DNA of 64,000 nucleotides from Mus musculus (GCF_000001635.26 NC_000079.6:70528018-70592017); one strand, 5' to 3'; shown: positions 47,790-59,538, counted from the first letter of the stretch. A program made the numbers and translations. Notes: generated by a model not told the origin, from the letters alone.

Positions 47790-48085
47790 CGCAGTCAGTC
47801 GTGTGATCGTCCTTGAGGACAAAGAGGCACCTTGTGATTAAAAATCACACAGACCCTGAGATGGAGTGGATCAGCCTAACAACCTTGAAGTCTCCTACGA
47901 TTTTTCACCGAGGAAATAATGAACACACACATCATGAAGAATTACGCAGCGAGGAGAGCAACACCCTCACTTTAAGAAGTCTAGACTCAGAAATATGAAT
48001 GTCTTTGTCCCCAAATATGCCAGCTGGGAGCTGTGCTCATCAATCACTTCAGAAATGGTTTCTTCCAAATAAACGACCTCTCATA
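47790..48085. promoter_or_regulatory. Candidate conserved noncoding element
   Basis: Repeat-free block with retained CpGs (CGTGTGATCGTCC, CACCGAGGAAATAATG, TTACGCAGCGAGG), plus GTGATTAAAAATCACAC, a perfect 17-bp palindrome at 47833-47849. Enhancer-like texture; inference only. Confidence 0.35.
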
Positions 48086-48641
48086 CTAGGCCACCCGTCT
48101 CCCTGAGTCTGGATGAGTGACTGGTGCAGGGGGGTGTGGCCAGTGTGCTGGTCTCAGTCTTCCATAACTAGGTAGGGAGAGGTGGTCTTAAGAATCACAA
48201 CATAATATAGGCAATAGTCCATAGAGAGACCTACTGACAGATGGGCGACAGACACAGAGACAGAACACAGGGTAGGTGACAGAGCCACAGACAGATCTAC
48301 TGACAGACGAATGCCACACAGACAGACAGCAGTACTCGGACCTTATATCTCTATGATTGAATGTCTGGCAGAAAGAAGCAAAGGGGTGGGAAGTTTTTGG
48401 TTCTTGGTTTCAGCGGATTCAGCCCAGGCTCTACATGTGCACAGGCAGAACGCCCGGGACACGAAGGCACATGGCAGTTGATAGCCTCTACCTCATTCTA
48501 AGCCTCGGGTGAACAGGAAACAGAGATGGAGACTAGGTAGGAGGGTGTTTTTGATTCCTAAGTCGACATTCTTGTGGAAGCTGCAAGGATGGCTGTGTGG
48601 AAATTCAGGGTGCAGTTGCTGGGGCTACATGTAGGTCTGAG
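48086..48641. other. Unique sequence with CAGA-rich patches
   Basis: GACAGA-type sequence at 48230-48330 is mildly repetitive; otherwise nothing recognised. Confidence 0.4.
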
Positions 48642-48652
48642 ACACACACACT

Positions 48653-48700
<48 letters not shown>

Positions 48701-48755
48701 AGGAGGGAGAGGGTGCAGATGGACAGGCAGTCAGACAGACAGACAGACAGACAGT
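48642..48755. repeat. (CA)n and (CAGA)n microsatellites
   Basis: CA array at 48642-48699 with one CTCACATA interruption, and CAGA units at about 48732-48753. Confidence 0.95.
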
Positions 48756-48949
48756 GATGAACAGAGTCTCACATTACTCAGTGCTCATATATTCACAAAT
48801 GTGTGCCATTCTAGGCTCTCCATTGCTCCCAAAGGACTCAGGTTTGGAATTATGTAATTGTCTCTCCAGCTGAAGAAATTTATTCCAGTGATGCTTGGAG
48901 AGAAATGATGGGAGGAAATTCTCTTACCTTTTGTCTTTTGAACATGTGC

Positions 48950-49310
48950 TCATTTTGCCCCATTTAACTATTTTTATTCCAGGAGAAGACTAGACTCATG
49001 TACATTTGCCATCCAGAGACTCCATGCCCTCCATGATCACAGCTTACACACGGCAGCAAGGCATCATAATTAGGAGAGAGGCAGTAGCTACAGTCAGGAT
49101 CATCAGTGCAGGGGTCCCTCACACTCAGCGGAGTAAGACCTAAGCCTATCCCCACCCCCTGCCCCATTACACTCCTCTGTGTAATCAATTGCTGGCAATC
49201 AATAGCACCAGTGACTACTGGTCATCGATGATACACTTGCTTTCTGTAATCTCATTTCAGAAGTTGTATTTCACGGTAGGTAATATTGGAGCTCATCTTC
49301 ACATTTGAGG
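48950..49310. promoter_or_regulatory. Candidate conserved noncoding element
   Basis: Repeat-free with GTGTAATCAATTGCTGGCAA followed by TCAATAG, GCATCATAATTAGGAGAG and CATCGATGATACA. Homeobox-like and inverted motifs are dense. Low confidence without alignment. Confidence 0.3.
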
Positions 49311-49804
49311 CCAGTTTGTGCAGGATAGAGAATTCCAGGTTGGTGCTGGTGTGTGTTCACACTCATGTGCCTTTTTAGTACTTTCAAGATGGGTTTTCAG
49401 AGTTTCTGGTGACGTCTCTGCTGAAAACAGTGCTCACAGCTTCCTTGCCACCCCATGCACTTTCCTGTGGCTCACAGCTTCCTTGCCGCCCGTGCTCATT
49501 CCTGTGACTTCCCTGGTCATTCTCTCTTTGCAGCTCAGTTCTGGTTTCCAGCAGTCACTTCAGGCATTCCCAATGGCTTTCTCTGTCCTCATTGGCATTT
49601 TCTGGGTGCTTTGAATCTGTGGATTGATGTCTTTCACCAGTTTTGCTCTCAGTGATCCCTCATTGAACGTTATCCAGTTTTCTCTTCTCCTTCCATGTTA
49701 AATGCCATTGTGCTGTATCCCAGGGCCTTCTGCTTAAGTCAGTGCTATCTTTCACTAATGTCTGTGTTTGCTTTTCTTGTCCTTTGTTTGCCTTCGCCTT
49801 TCAG
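49311..49804. other. Unique sequence with a two-copy 38-bp duplication
   Basis: GCTCACAGCTTCCTTGCC occurs at 49432 and again at 49470 with related following sequence ending CCTGTG. Nothing else was recognised. Confidence 0.5.
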
Positions 49805-49898
49805 GACTCTTTAGCCTAGATTGGCCTTACCGTCCTGGCAATCCTCTTGCCTCAGCCTCCCTAGTGCTGAGATTACAAGTGTGAGACATCATGACTGA
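49805..49898 (-). repeat. Old B1-family SINE fragment
   Basis: CTAGATTGGCCTTACCGTCC, CTTGCCTCAGCCTCCCTAGT and GCTGAGATTACAAGTG are a diverged B1 in reverse. Confidence 0.7.
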
Positions 49899-49969
49899 GT
49901 GGGCTGATAAATGCCTAGGGCATGAACAAGGCTTGACTCCACTGTGTCTGTGCGGGGTTCAGTAGGTGC

Positions 49970-50250
49970 ACAGCATCCCATGGCTTTTGGTGCTTGTACT
50001 GAATAAAAGGGGGTGGGCCGGACAGCTGAGAACCAGAGCCATCTCTCTGCTTTCTAATTCACACAGATGTGAATTATTATGTGAACAAGCAGCCTCCCTC
50101 ATGCTTCCTCCATGACAGCCAAGGGCCACTCCAACCTCCCTGCTTTCCCTGGCATGATGGACTCTGTCCCGAGATCCAAAATAAACCCTTCCTCCCTTAA
50201 TTTGTTCCTTGTCAGGGATTTGCTCACAGAACCGAAAAGCAGGAACACAC
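49970..50250 (+). repeat. ORR1-type MaLR LTR fragment
   Basis: TTGTACTGAATAAAAGGGGG, CATGATGGACTCTGTCCCGA, CAAAATAAACCCTTCCTCCC and the CTTGTCAGGGATTTGCTCAC terminus match the 3' two-thirds of ORR1-class LTRs. Confidence 0.72.
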
Positions 50251-50674
50251 TCATTAGCCAGCCCTAGAGTTCCTAGGCTAATCTGCTGAGTCAGTTCCTT
50301 CTGCAGCCCGCAGACTCTTCACTTCTAACGACACATGTCCCATTTCATGGCGCATTGCTGAGGTCTCACATGTCCTTGGACACGCTAGACATTATTCAGT
50401 AGATCATGTCATCTAGTCCTGGATATTGTAGGAACATTTACCAAACAATTCCAACTCATGGGCCACAGAGACTGCTTCGGCTAGCCACTGTTGTCTCCTG
50501 AGACATCAGAACTTGGCTGCTGAAGGAAGTTTTACTTTAATTAATCCTGATCTGTAGTCCAGCTGGGTCTGAGCTTTTGGACAAATATTTGCTTCTCTAG
50601 GGAGCTGTTAGAGACCATACCATGAGAAAGCGAGCCCTTCACAATCTCCCACCCTGACAAGCCAAATAGTCTCG
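50251..50674. other. Unique sequence
   Basis: A TTTACTTTAATTAATCCTGA motif at 50530-50549 is homeobox-like; otherwise nothing recognised. Confidence 0.4.
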
Positions 50675-51118
50675 TGCTAGGAGCCGGTTGTCACTCCCTC
50701 CTCCCTGTTCCCTTCCTGGCACCTGAGGCTGTAAAAGCTGAATTATAGTCCCCTCTTCCCTATCTCTTCCTGACTCTCATGACTTCCAAGGACATGAGTT
50801 ACATCTGAGCCCGGCCTGACACCCCAAGGCTGTTAAGGAGGATCTATGTTCTGGAGATAAGATGCAGAGTGCCCACCGCCTGTCGCCTGACTTTGGCCCC
50901 TGATGCCCACTTCTTTGTTCTTTGTTAATTCCCCCTCAACCCCTCCCTATTCCCCTCGATGTATGCTTTAAAACCCAGCATTTCAGCCTAATAAACGGAG
51001 ACCTTGATAGGTAACACTCTACTTGGTCTTCGCTTCTCTTTTCTCTTCCAATCTCATTTTCTTCAGGTTTGCAGTCCCCCTCGCACCCACGAATAACTGA
51101 ATCCCGCAGGACGGAATA
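50675..51118 (+). repeat. ERVK-type solo LTR
   Basis: TGCTAGGAGCCGG at the start, CCTAATAAACGGAGACCTTG (poly(A) signal) and the terminus CAGTCCCCCTCGCACCCACG followed by AATAACTGAATCCCGCAGGA are typical of murine ERVK LTRs (RLTR9/13/10 group). No gag, pol or env sequence flanks it, so it is a solo LTR from recombination. Confidence 0.7.
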
Positions 51119-52209
51119 GGGAGCCACCTTCACACACTGTGTAAGCTGGCTCAGCATTTCCCACTTTGGAATACTTAGTTTCTCAGCACTTGCAGAATTA
51201 ACATTTTTTTCTTCCAGTTACTGAAATCACCAGCTGCCAGGTCAGGAGACATCTCACTGTGGTGCACAGGACGGGGGGGGGGGGGGGGTGAAGCCTGCGC
51301 TTCCCCTCTGGGCCTCTGTGGGGAGCTTGCTCTGTGTGCCCACCTGCAACCTCAGGCAAGTCTGTTGCTCCCAGGCAGAAGGCTCTTGGGTCCATTTGTG
51401 CTCAGGGTACCAATGGCCTTTGTCCTCAGCATGCACCCTCCTGACCTGCTTTAGTGAGAAGTTGTAGAATTGGGGGCTCTCAATCTTATCTAGTCTTTGG
51501 CATCCTGGACTTGAGATGAGGACTGAGGAGAGGGCTAGCCATTTGAGGGATTCCCTAGAATTATAACCTGTGCTATAATTATGTTTGCTTAAGTTCACAT
51601 CAAGTCCCCTTGCCCTTGCACACAGAAGACTTCTCTATTGCTCCTACAAGAGTGAGTGTAGCTCTGGGCATCAGAAGAAACTGCCCCATTTCTAGACTGG
51701 AGTTCATTTTTTTTTTTCCACACAAGCCCTAACATTCACATAAAAAAAACACATGATTTTGTGACATTTAAGTCAAGTGTGTGTGTGTGTCCCTGCCTGT
51801 GTGTATGTGGTGTGTATGTGTGTGAGGCATGTTTTAGTAGTGTGTCTGTGAGAGCACTAGTGTGTGTGTGGTTATTTTTTTATACTGCATTTTAGCCTTA
51901 TAATTTGAAGCATGTCTTTGTGTTTCTAGGAGCTTCATATTGTCCTTCAAGCTTCTTAAAATTTTTATAATCTCTCCTTCTGGCACGCTCTCCTCCTCAT
52001 GCCCGTATTAACCTCTAAACACACTGAGATCCCTGCTGCTTTGTATTCTGAGCCTGATACATAAACATAACAAATGCAGTCTCTTGACCCCATACACAGT
52101 CGTTTCTGTTGGTTGTCCTGGGCATTTTCTCGGGCTTCTCATGTTTTCACATTTGTAGGTATGTGAAGCCATGATCCTTGAAAGTTTGTCTATAACAATC
52201 CTTTCTCCC
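51119..52209. other. Unique sequence with poly(G) and TG-rich patches
   Basis: A 16-bp G run at 51273-51288, a T run at 51708-51718 and a TG-rich stretch at 51777-51880. No exon or SINE was recognised. Confidence 0.5.
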
Positions 52210-52322
52210 TTTTTTTTTTTGTGGTACAAGGTCTCCCAGGAAGGCCCTGAATTCCCAGTCTTTCTCCGTGCCCTCCGAGTTGTAGAATTACCAGCCTGTA
52301 CCACCACCACATCCAGCTGCCG
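52210..52322 (-). repeat. Old B1-family SINE
   Basis: A T run, then GTGGTACAAGGTCTCCCAGG, CTCCGAGTTGTAGAATTACC and CCACCACATCCAGCTGCC: diverged B1 in reverse. Confidence 0.72.
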
Positions 52323-52929
52323 CTGGGCCAACGATGCCAACCAGTGAGCAGAGCAGCTGCTTGCCCAGCTCCCCAGCTCTTTCCCCACAAGAGCAACCTG
52401 TTCTAGCTCCAGCACTCCCTCTGTGGTCACCCCTTCCCTGTCCTTTCTCACCTCTAAGAAACTCCTTTACTTTCTGCCAGTTCACCTATGCAGGGCACAA
52501 TTACCATCTGGTACTCAGTGTTGCATGGAATCTCGGTGGGAATCCCTCCTCCTCTGCCTGTCAGTCCTGCTGTCAACCATGTTGTTCATACCACCACATG
52601 GCCATGTTAACTGTGCACATTCAGACTCAGGGTAAGAGATGAGGCCCAACGTGTTAGCTGAGGAGCCTCTCCATCACCAGGTCTGCTGTGCAGAACAGAA
52701 GGGGCAGTGCTAGTCCATTTTCAGGCCACTCCTCCATCACAGCGGGAGAAAAATGAAGTGTTGACATGATTTCTACGCAATCTGTATTGAAGGATCTGTA
52801 AGTGTTAAGATGAATGCAGATGGCTATTATTTACCTATCTATCTCTTTAGCAGTGCTGAGGACATGCCCTGGGCCTTGTGAATGAATGCCAGGCCAATCT
52901 CCACCAATGAGTCACGTTGCTAGAAAAGT
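52323..52929. other. Unique sequence
   Basis: A possible B1-like remnant lies around 52840-52915 (ATGCCCTGGGCCTTGTGAAT); otherwise nothing recognised. Confidence 0.35.
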
Positions 52930-53190
52930 AAGACTAAATTTAAAAAATGTATCATTTCTACAAACTCTATTATCCACATTCAACTTCAAATAATTCAAAC
53001 AATAAAAATCTCCACCTTGATTTCTAATTTGAAACTAATTACTGAGAAGAAATAATTATCTCAGATGACTAGACATTGTTATTTAACTATTGCTTGGGAT
53101 CTTGTGAGTGAATCTTTGATTGACTAAATCTGTGTGAGACTGAGTTAATTTAGAAGCAACGTGCTGACTCACTTCTGAAATTACACAGGG
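52930..53190. promoter_or_regulatory. Candidate conserved noncoding element, AT-rich
   Basis: Dense AAT/TAATT motifs (TTTGAAACTAATTACTGAGA, AGAAATAATTATCTCAGATG, GAGTTAATTTAGAAGC) with no recognisable repeat. Enhancer-like; inference only. Confidence 0.3.
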
Positions 53191-54136
53191 ATCCTGCGAG
53201 ATGAGGTATCATCTATTTTGAGATGGAAGTCATCTTCTGTAGGGGAAGGACACACCTCAGGAGTGGCACACATGGTGGGGTTCTGAGCAGAATGCATCAA
53301 AAGGGTGATTTCTGTATTGACAGACAGACATTGTCTGTGTCCCGTCTCTCACTCCTCTAGCTCATATGCTACAGTGATGTTTCACACAGCTGGGCTGTGT
53401 GCAGGACCTAAGACAAGCAAACAGACCATGCTCTTGTCTTTATGGAACCAATTTGCTTCCTGTGGTCAGCCCAAATCCACTTACCTGGGCAGAATAAATA
53501 GCATCTTTCTGTCTCCAGAAGATGGAGGAGCCAGCTGCCAAGCAAGCCACAAGCCTCTCCACACCTGTTCGCCTAGCCTTGTTCAGTTACCTGAAATGCC
53601 CAGATGTGGGCCCTGGAAACACATCTTGCCTTTGGTGAACAGGTTGTGAGGCCCAGAAAGCGAGCTCTGCAGCAAGTGCCTTTTAAGAGACTCTGCTGCC
53701 ACCAAGTTGTAGTCTGCTCACGCCTCAGGCTCTAGAAGCAGGTGTAGGACAACAATCTGCCCTGAGGAAGACAGAGGGGTTGTATTACTTGGTTAGAAGA
53801 GAGTTTGCATTCTCTCTCCTGCAGCGAAGTTGAGAGGGTCATTGAACTACAGCCTGAAGCAACTTCAATAGTTAATGAGGTGTGCTGTGATACTCTGTAT
53901 GAACCGGACCCTGGCTCACCCTCACTCACAGTCAACAGACACAAACCAAAGTTAAGGCAAAGCAAAGCAACCTAAACTTTCCCATTCTGGTAGGATACTT
54001 GCTAGTTCTGTGAGATGCCACAATGTCAGACTCTCCCTGTGCAATGGGACAATGACTATTCCTTCAGGACTTTGTATTCCTTCTGAGTGTTAAGGCTCAC
54101 ACGATGTTTTGAATGACAATTATTAAAGACTATTGA
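53191..54136. other. Unique sequence, nothing recognised
   Basis: The 114-codon frame at 53305-53649 has no family signature. No repeat was recognised. Confidence 0.4.
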
Positions 54137-54268
54137 CAGCCTTGTGAGGCAGCTCATACCCTTAGTCCGCTGAGGAGGCACAGAAGGAATGAGTAGGAGA
54201 CCAACCTGGACTACACAGTGACTTCAAGCACAGCCTGGGCTACAGAGTGGGACTATGTCTCAAAAACT
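54137..54268 (+). repeat. Old B1-family (PB1-like) SINE
   Basis: GTGAGGCAGCTCATACCCTT, GGAGACCAACCTGGACTACA and CTGGGCTACAGAGTGGGACT followed by ATGTCTCAAAAAC are a diverged B1 in sense. Confidence 0.78.
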
Positions 54269-54999
54269 ATTGTGGTTGACCTGTCTTGCTACGACTTTGC
54301 TACATACGAGCATGAGGTCAGAGGCCTGTCTCCAACTCATTCTGCACCTGAACCATCCAAGCCACTGTCTGTGAGAATTCCAAGGAAGCCACACTGTAAC
54401 CATGCTTAAAGAGACATCTAAAGTCTCAATGCTACCTCTGAGGTCCCTCCCTGGATCCTTAGAGGCCTGGTCATATCTGCTTTACTTCTGAAGAAATTCT
54501 TCACATCATCTACACCTGGCCACAGCAGTGGACTCTTTCCTAACATGGGAAAGGCTCTGGGTTTGACCCCCAACACAGCAAACAGATGCATAAGAGATAG
54601 GGGAAGGAGGACGACAATGGAGGTAGATTGTCTGAAGGACCTTTTGTTTCCTAATGTGTTCTCAGTGGTGGCCTCCAGACCAAGGTGCAGAGTGCCCCCT
54701 GCTGGGAAGTCTAGGTTGCCAAGGCAGATTTTCCACTAAAAAGGCTTGTAGGAACTACCAATAACAATGCAAAACTAAAGAAAATAAAAGCCTTGGGTGG
54801 CCAGGCACCGGGATCTCTGTCTTGAGGGTTCTGTCTACACAAAGTCTTTATATGTCTACACAAAGTCCTTTCTGTGCAAGAGCTCAGCCATACTGTAGAG
54901 TTTGAATGAACAGGACATGACGTAGAACTTGTGAAAAACTGAAATACTGCCAGATGGATTGGTTTTTTTTTTTTTGCTTTTGTTTTTGTTTTCTTGAGT
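54269..54999. other. Mostly unique; ID-like remnant
   Basis: CTCTGGGTTTGACCCCCAAC at 54555-54575 resembles the 3' half of an ID/B4 SINE. A T run lies at 54962-54975. Confidence 0.4.
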
Positions 55000-55133
55000 G
55001 CCTTTAAAGGAGGTATACTTTTAAAGGGGGTACGCATTTAAAGGGGATAGGCTTTTAAGAGGGTGTGCCTTTAAAGGGTGTGTGCCTTTACAGGGATGTG
55101 CCTTTAAAGGGGGATACACATGTAAAGAGCTGG
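55000..55133. repeat. 17-bp minisatellite (~8 copies)
   Basis: The unit is about GCCTTTAAAGGGGGTRT, with 16-18 bp spacing. Each copy holds a near-palindromic CTTTAAAG or TTTTAAAG core. Confidence 0.92.
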
Positions 55134-55989
55134 AGGAAACGTGAAAGAGGGATTGCTTTCTGGATTTTTATCTTGCTTAATTTCCCATGCCTCACCAAGG
55201 TTCCTCTTTAAAAGTGAGTTGCCAGACTTAAGTTTAGGGGTTGCATTGCAGGTGTTATCAACTGAGGGAACAGTTGTCTAGTTGGACCAAGGCCCACTCA
55301 ATAGGTAGGAATCCATCCATGCCTGGCTCTGTGCAGCTAGCCAACCCATAGCTGGAGAGGCCAGAGCTGAGAGGAGAGCCACTATTGCTGCTTCCTAAGC
55401 CAACATGTCTTTTATCTGTTCTGCATCTGTCCAGGTGAGTGACACTCTCACCGTTAATTAAGGAAGTAACGGAGACTCTTAGAGAGGCGCACACCAGTTA
55501 AAATGCAGAGAATAAGGCACTGTGTGTTGGGGGTGGTGAAGGAGAGGGAGGCTGCAAGTGCTATATAAAATCCTAAAAGGGATAATAAAACTTAAAGTTA
55601 CACAAAATCATAGCAAGACCCAGAAATTTTATTTTTCTCATTATCAAACAAGTGTCACAAACAGAGAAATATGACTCTGGACCATGGCTGATGTGATGAG
55701 GGTTGAACTCCATTCTCTACAAATGCAAAACGAAAGGGCCAGGAAGGAGGGCCCTATAGGTTTCCTTAGTAGATTTATGACATGCCTGTTGGGCACATTC
55801 TGAGTGGATACTGTTTGCTTAAGCCACACTTCACCATCTCTATTCTGCAGTGGATACACAGCAACCACCTCAGAGGTGGCTCTGCAGCCAGCATCAAACA
55901 CTTGCTTCTTCTGCAAACTTGCCTCCTAGCATCTCATAAGGAATGTGTTTGCATTTCAAAGTACCAGCAGCTGGACCCAATTCTAATTT
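55134..55989. other. Unique sequence, nothing recognised
   Basis: No repeat family or exon was identified. Confidence 0.4.
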
Positions 55990-56725
55990 GAGGGTTTGCT
56001 TACTATTTTAGATTTAATTTTTAAGGTATCCCCATGTATGAGAAAGTGTGGCGTGAGTGTAAACTGTACAATGTTTGGGATAAGTCAGACACATACCCTG
56101 TCATCATTGGTAGTCAGTTACGTGCTGAGCAGCAGCACCCCACAGACTCTCCTCTCTGCCCATCATCACTTTACTCTCAGCTTATATAAGCAGCTTTTCT
56201 ATGCCCCACAGGACATCATGGAACTTGGTTTTTCTGCACCTAAGTTCACTTAACACAACATCCAGTTTTATCCAGTCACAGCAACACGATTCTTTGAGCA
56301 TACATCCTATTCTCTCATATGCATATAGTTTCTTTGCACATCAGCTGATCAGCTGGTGGATGCTTGGGCTTGTTTGTAGCTCCTGGTCACCGTAAATGGA
56401 ACTGTGGACCAGAGGGTGCAGCTGTCTTTGCAATAGGCTGATTCCATTTTTATTTGGGGGAGGGGGGGCATATTCCCCAGGAATGGTCTCAAGCTTTAAG
56501 AACATCCTTACCGGAATGTTGATTTCAAGCCACACTCATTACCCTATCATCCGGTTTCACTGGCAATAGACACATATATTGGGATGGAGTGAGAGACAGC
56601 TTCCTTTGACTTTGACCTACATTTTTCTGGCGATTAGTAGTGACCATTTTATCGTGTATCTATCAGACATTCCCACACCTTCTGAGAGACATCTGTTTGG
56701 GCGGCTTGCCCATTTTTAATGGGTG
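55990..56725 (-). repeat. Mammalian L1 (L1M-type), antisense, 3' part
   Basis: The order of blocks follows L1 3' UTR/ORF2 end in reverse: TTCACTTAACACAACATCCA, TTTCTTTGCACATCAGCTGA, GCAATAGGCTGATTCCATTT, TTTTTCTGGCGATTAGTAGT, CTTGCCCATTTTTAATGGGT. It is decayed and has no coding capacity. It continues at 57091 after an LTR insertion. Confidence 0.82.
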
Positions 56726-57090
56726 TAATGATTAATCTTGATTGTCCATTTGATGGGATTCAGAGTCACCATGGAGACCGATCTCTAGGCGTGTCTATGT
56801 GGGATATAGATTAATGAGGTCAGCTGAGATGCTAAGACCCACTCTATGTACGGTTGGCACCATTTCCATGAGCTGGGGGCTCAGAATGAATAAGGAGTTA
56901 TGAGCTAATCATATGCCTTCAGCAACCTTTGCTTACTGGTTGTGCATGCAATGTGGCCAGATACTTCACCCTCCTGCCGCTATGCCTTCCCCACCACAGT
57001 GGACGGTGCCCCTTTGGATTGCCGTAGAAATATCCCCCCTCTCCCAAGTTGCTTCATATCTAGTGTTTATCTTAGCAACGAGAAAAGAAA
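56726..57090 (+). repeat. ORR1-type MaLR LTR inserted in the L1
   Basis: TAATCTTGATTGTCCATTTG at the start, TGCTAAGACCCACTCTATGT, GCCTTCCCCACCACAGTGGA, and TTTATCTTAGCAACGAGAAA at the end. L1 sequence flanks it on both sides. Confidence 0.78.
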
Positions 57091-58270
57091 CTCTTTACTT
57101 GGATGCCACCTTCTTACTTCCTTGCATGCTCTTCATATTTAGCCGGGATTGATGCACTTGTAGGTGAGGCCTTCCATTCTGTAGGTCATTTCTTCAGGCT
57201 GTGTCATTGCTACATAGTTGACTTTGATGTGATCCCTATTATAAGTTATTGTGTTTTGCTTGCCTATGTTTTTGAGATCTGATAAGAAAAAAAAAAGCCA
57301 GCAATCTCCCCAAAACCCATCTATTCCAGTGTCCTGAAGTGTTTTCTAGTTTTCATTGACTAGTTTGTTTTATGATTTTCCATCTGTTTTATTTTTCTAA
57401 CTAGTAAACATAAATATCCCATTCCCAACACGACCTGTTGACTTTTCCCCACTGTGCTCTTTCATAACTATGTTGAGCTGGTTTAGATGTGGGAGTCTGA
57501 TTGCAGATTTCTCTCATTGATCTGTGAGTCTGTTTTCACATTAGTACCATCATGTGTTGACTACCACAGCTTGATAGTGCTTTATGCTAAGGCAGCACAA
57601 TGCCTTCTGCATTGTTCTTTATGCTCAAGACTGCTTTCCTATTTGGAGGTTTCTGTGGCTCTGAACAGAGAGTTCAGACTAGAGGTTGTACAATTGTATA
57701 GAATGTCCTGTTTGTTCTAGATTGCAACGGATTTCAGAGATTTTTACAGTAGTGATTTTTGGACCCTGTGAACACAGGGTAGCCTTTCTATCTGTATGCA
57801 TCAAAAACTTCTTTTTGGGGTGTTTAGATTTTTCATTTCTTTTGTTGACCTTATTGCCTTTGGTGGTGTTGTCCTGATTTGCTTCAGATATCCCATGGTC
57901 GGCAAAGGCAGTATTACTGAACTTTGAATGCTATTTTCTTTGTTTTGAGATTTGTGCATTCTTTAGTCCTAACACTTCTTTTTTTTTTGTAGATCTCTGT
58001 TTACAGTCACATTATGTGCAGTGACAGTGACCTTCCTCTTTTCCAATCTTACTGCTATTTTCTTCTTTCACCAGTCTGATCCCCCTGGTCTAGGACTTCT
58101 AGAATGGCAGTGAATGGCGGTATCATTTTCTTGCTCCCATTTGAGAAAGAAAATGGCCAGTCTTTCCTAATTCAATTTAACATCAATTGCTGGTAATGGT
58201 AACCGTGCTTTGTTGACACTGATACGTTCTTCAGCACCCAGCTGGTTCAGTTTCATCTGCAGGGATGTGT
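57091..58270 (-). repeat. Mammalian L1 (L1M-type), antisense, ORF2-derived part
   Basis: CCATTCTGTAGGTCATTTCT, TCATTGATCTGTGAGTCTGT, AGTACCATCATGTGTTGACT, AAATGGCCAGTCTTTCCTAA and TAACATCAATTGCTGGTAAT follow the L1 ORF2 in reverse, in order. Numerous stops and gaps make it a dead fossil. Confidence 0.82.
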
Positions 58271-59490
58271 GTCTTGAACCTACCCAGAGATCTTCACGGG
58301 CTTCATCCTCTACAGAAGTGGTAGGCTGGCCTGTGAGTCCCAGCAGGAACTGGGGAAGGGCTGGGGCTGGCACAGTAGAGAGGCTGGTAGCAGGAGGAAC
58401 CCAGGGGTGTATCTCGCCGAGCCTGCTGAAGATCTAACCTCCTCCATGAAGCAGAGTCCTTCATAAATGCTGCACCCATGCCACCCATATGGAATTCTCT
58501 GGCCTTTGACTTTGTCTTCAGCTGCACGCAGAAATTACTTACCAGTGGTAAACACACTGATGACAAAGGAGGGGTGGTCAAAGAACATTAAGAAGGTAAT
58601 GCCTTGGTATAAAAATAGCATCTGTTAATACTTTGTTTAGAAAGGCAGGAAAGGGGTGTCCAGGGTTCATAGTCATTCACGAGGAAGTGTCGGACAGGGC
58701 GCAGAAATGGCTTAAAGTTAGTTCCTTCCTTACTCTAGAAATTCAGCTTCTAGAACTGCCTCATTAAAGCCTTTGTCTCATCTCTGCTGCAAGGTACCCG
58801 TAAGTGCTAGTCACACTTTAACTGCTTCCTATAGGAGCATGTCAGAACATGTGAGAAGCTCTTTTCCTCTGAACGGCTCCATCAGGCCAGAGTGCCACAC
58901 CTGCCCACAGCCAGTAATACGCCTGGACATCTGGGGTTTTGCCCTCAAGTGTTTTATTTTGTGATTATTTTTAACCATCACCAGAGAGAATTTGACTGAA
59001 CTGTTAAAAATTATTTGAACCTGTTACCTTGTCACCCACCTGACCCCCATGTACCTTAGACATAATGGGCCCAAGAAGCCAAACTAGTAGCTTAGGAGTA
59101 GGAAAGTGCTTTCCTGATGAGCAGCCACCTAGTCACCTGGCTCTGCTTACAAGATGGTCTGCAGCACCCTCTGGTGGCCACAATTCAAATCCATCCTCCT
59201 TCCACAGTGGCATTTGATGAGCTGCACAGCCCCATCTTTTATAATGAGGAAAAAACCACAAATGACCACCTTCACTGATGTGACAGCTCCAAGGATATAT
59301 TGCACCATGACCCTGGAGGTCTTCGGAGGGCCAGCAGGTACGTCCAGTCCATTTGTCTCCACACAGTTTCACTTTTCAGTCAGGATGATAAAAGCCTCCA
59401 TCTATACTCTGCTGGGTACCAGGATTCATCAGCCTAAAGCTACTTGGCCTGCAGAGAGTCATACAGCACCATGGGTGACTTCTGTCCATG
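58271..59490. other. Unique sequence, nothing recognised
   Basis: No repeat family or exon was identified. AGCACCCTCTGGTGGCCACA at 59162-59181 is a good CTCF-like core (CCCTCTGGTGGC). Confidence 0.4.
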
Positions 59491-59538
59491 TGGATGGATG
59501 GATGGATGGATGGATGGATGGATGGATGGATGGATGGA
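59491..59538. repeat. (TGGA)n microsatellite
   Basis: About 12 uninterrupted TGGA units; it gives a Trp/Met/Asp/Gly-rich artefact frame. Confidence 0.97.

Noticed and set aside
50675..51118. Possible intact endogenous retrovirus around the ERVK LTR
   Set aside because: Only one LTR is present and neither flank shows gag, pol or env sequence.
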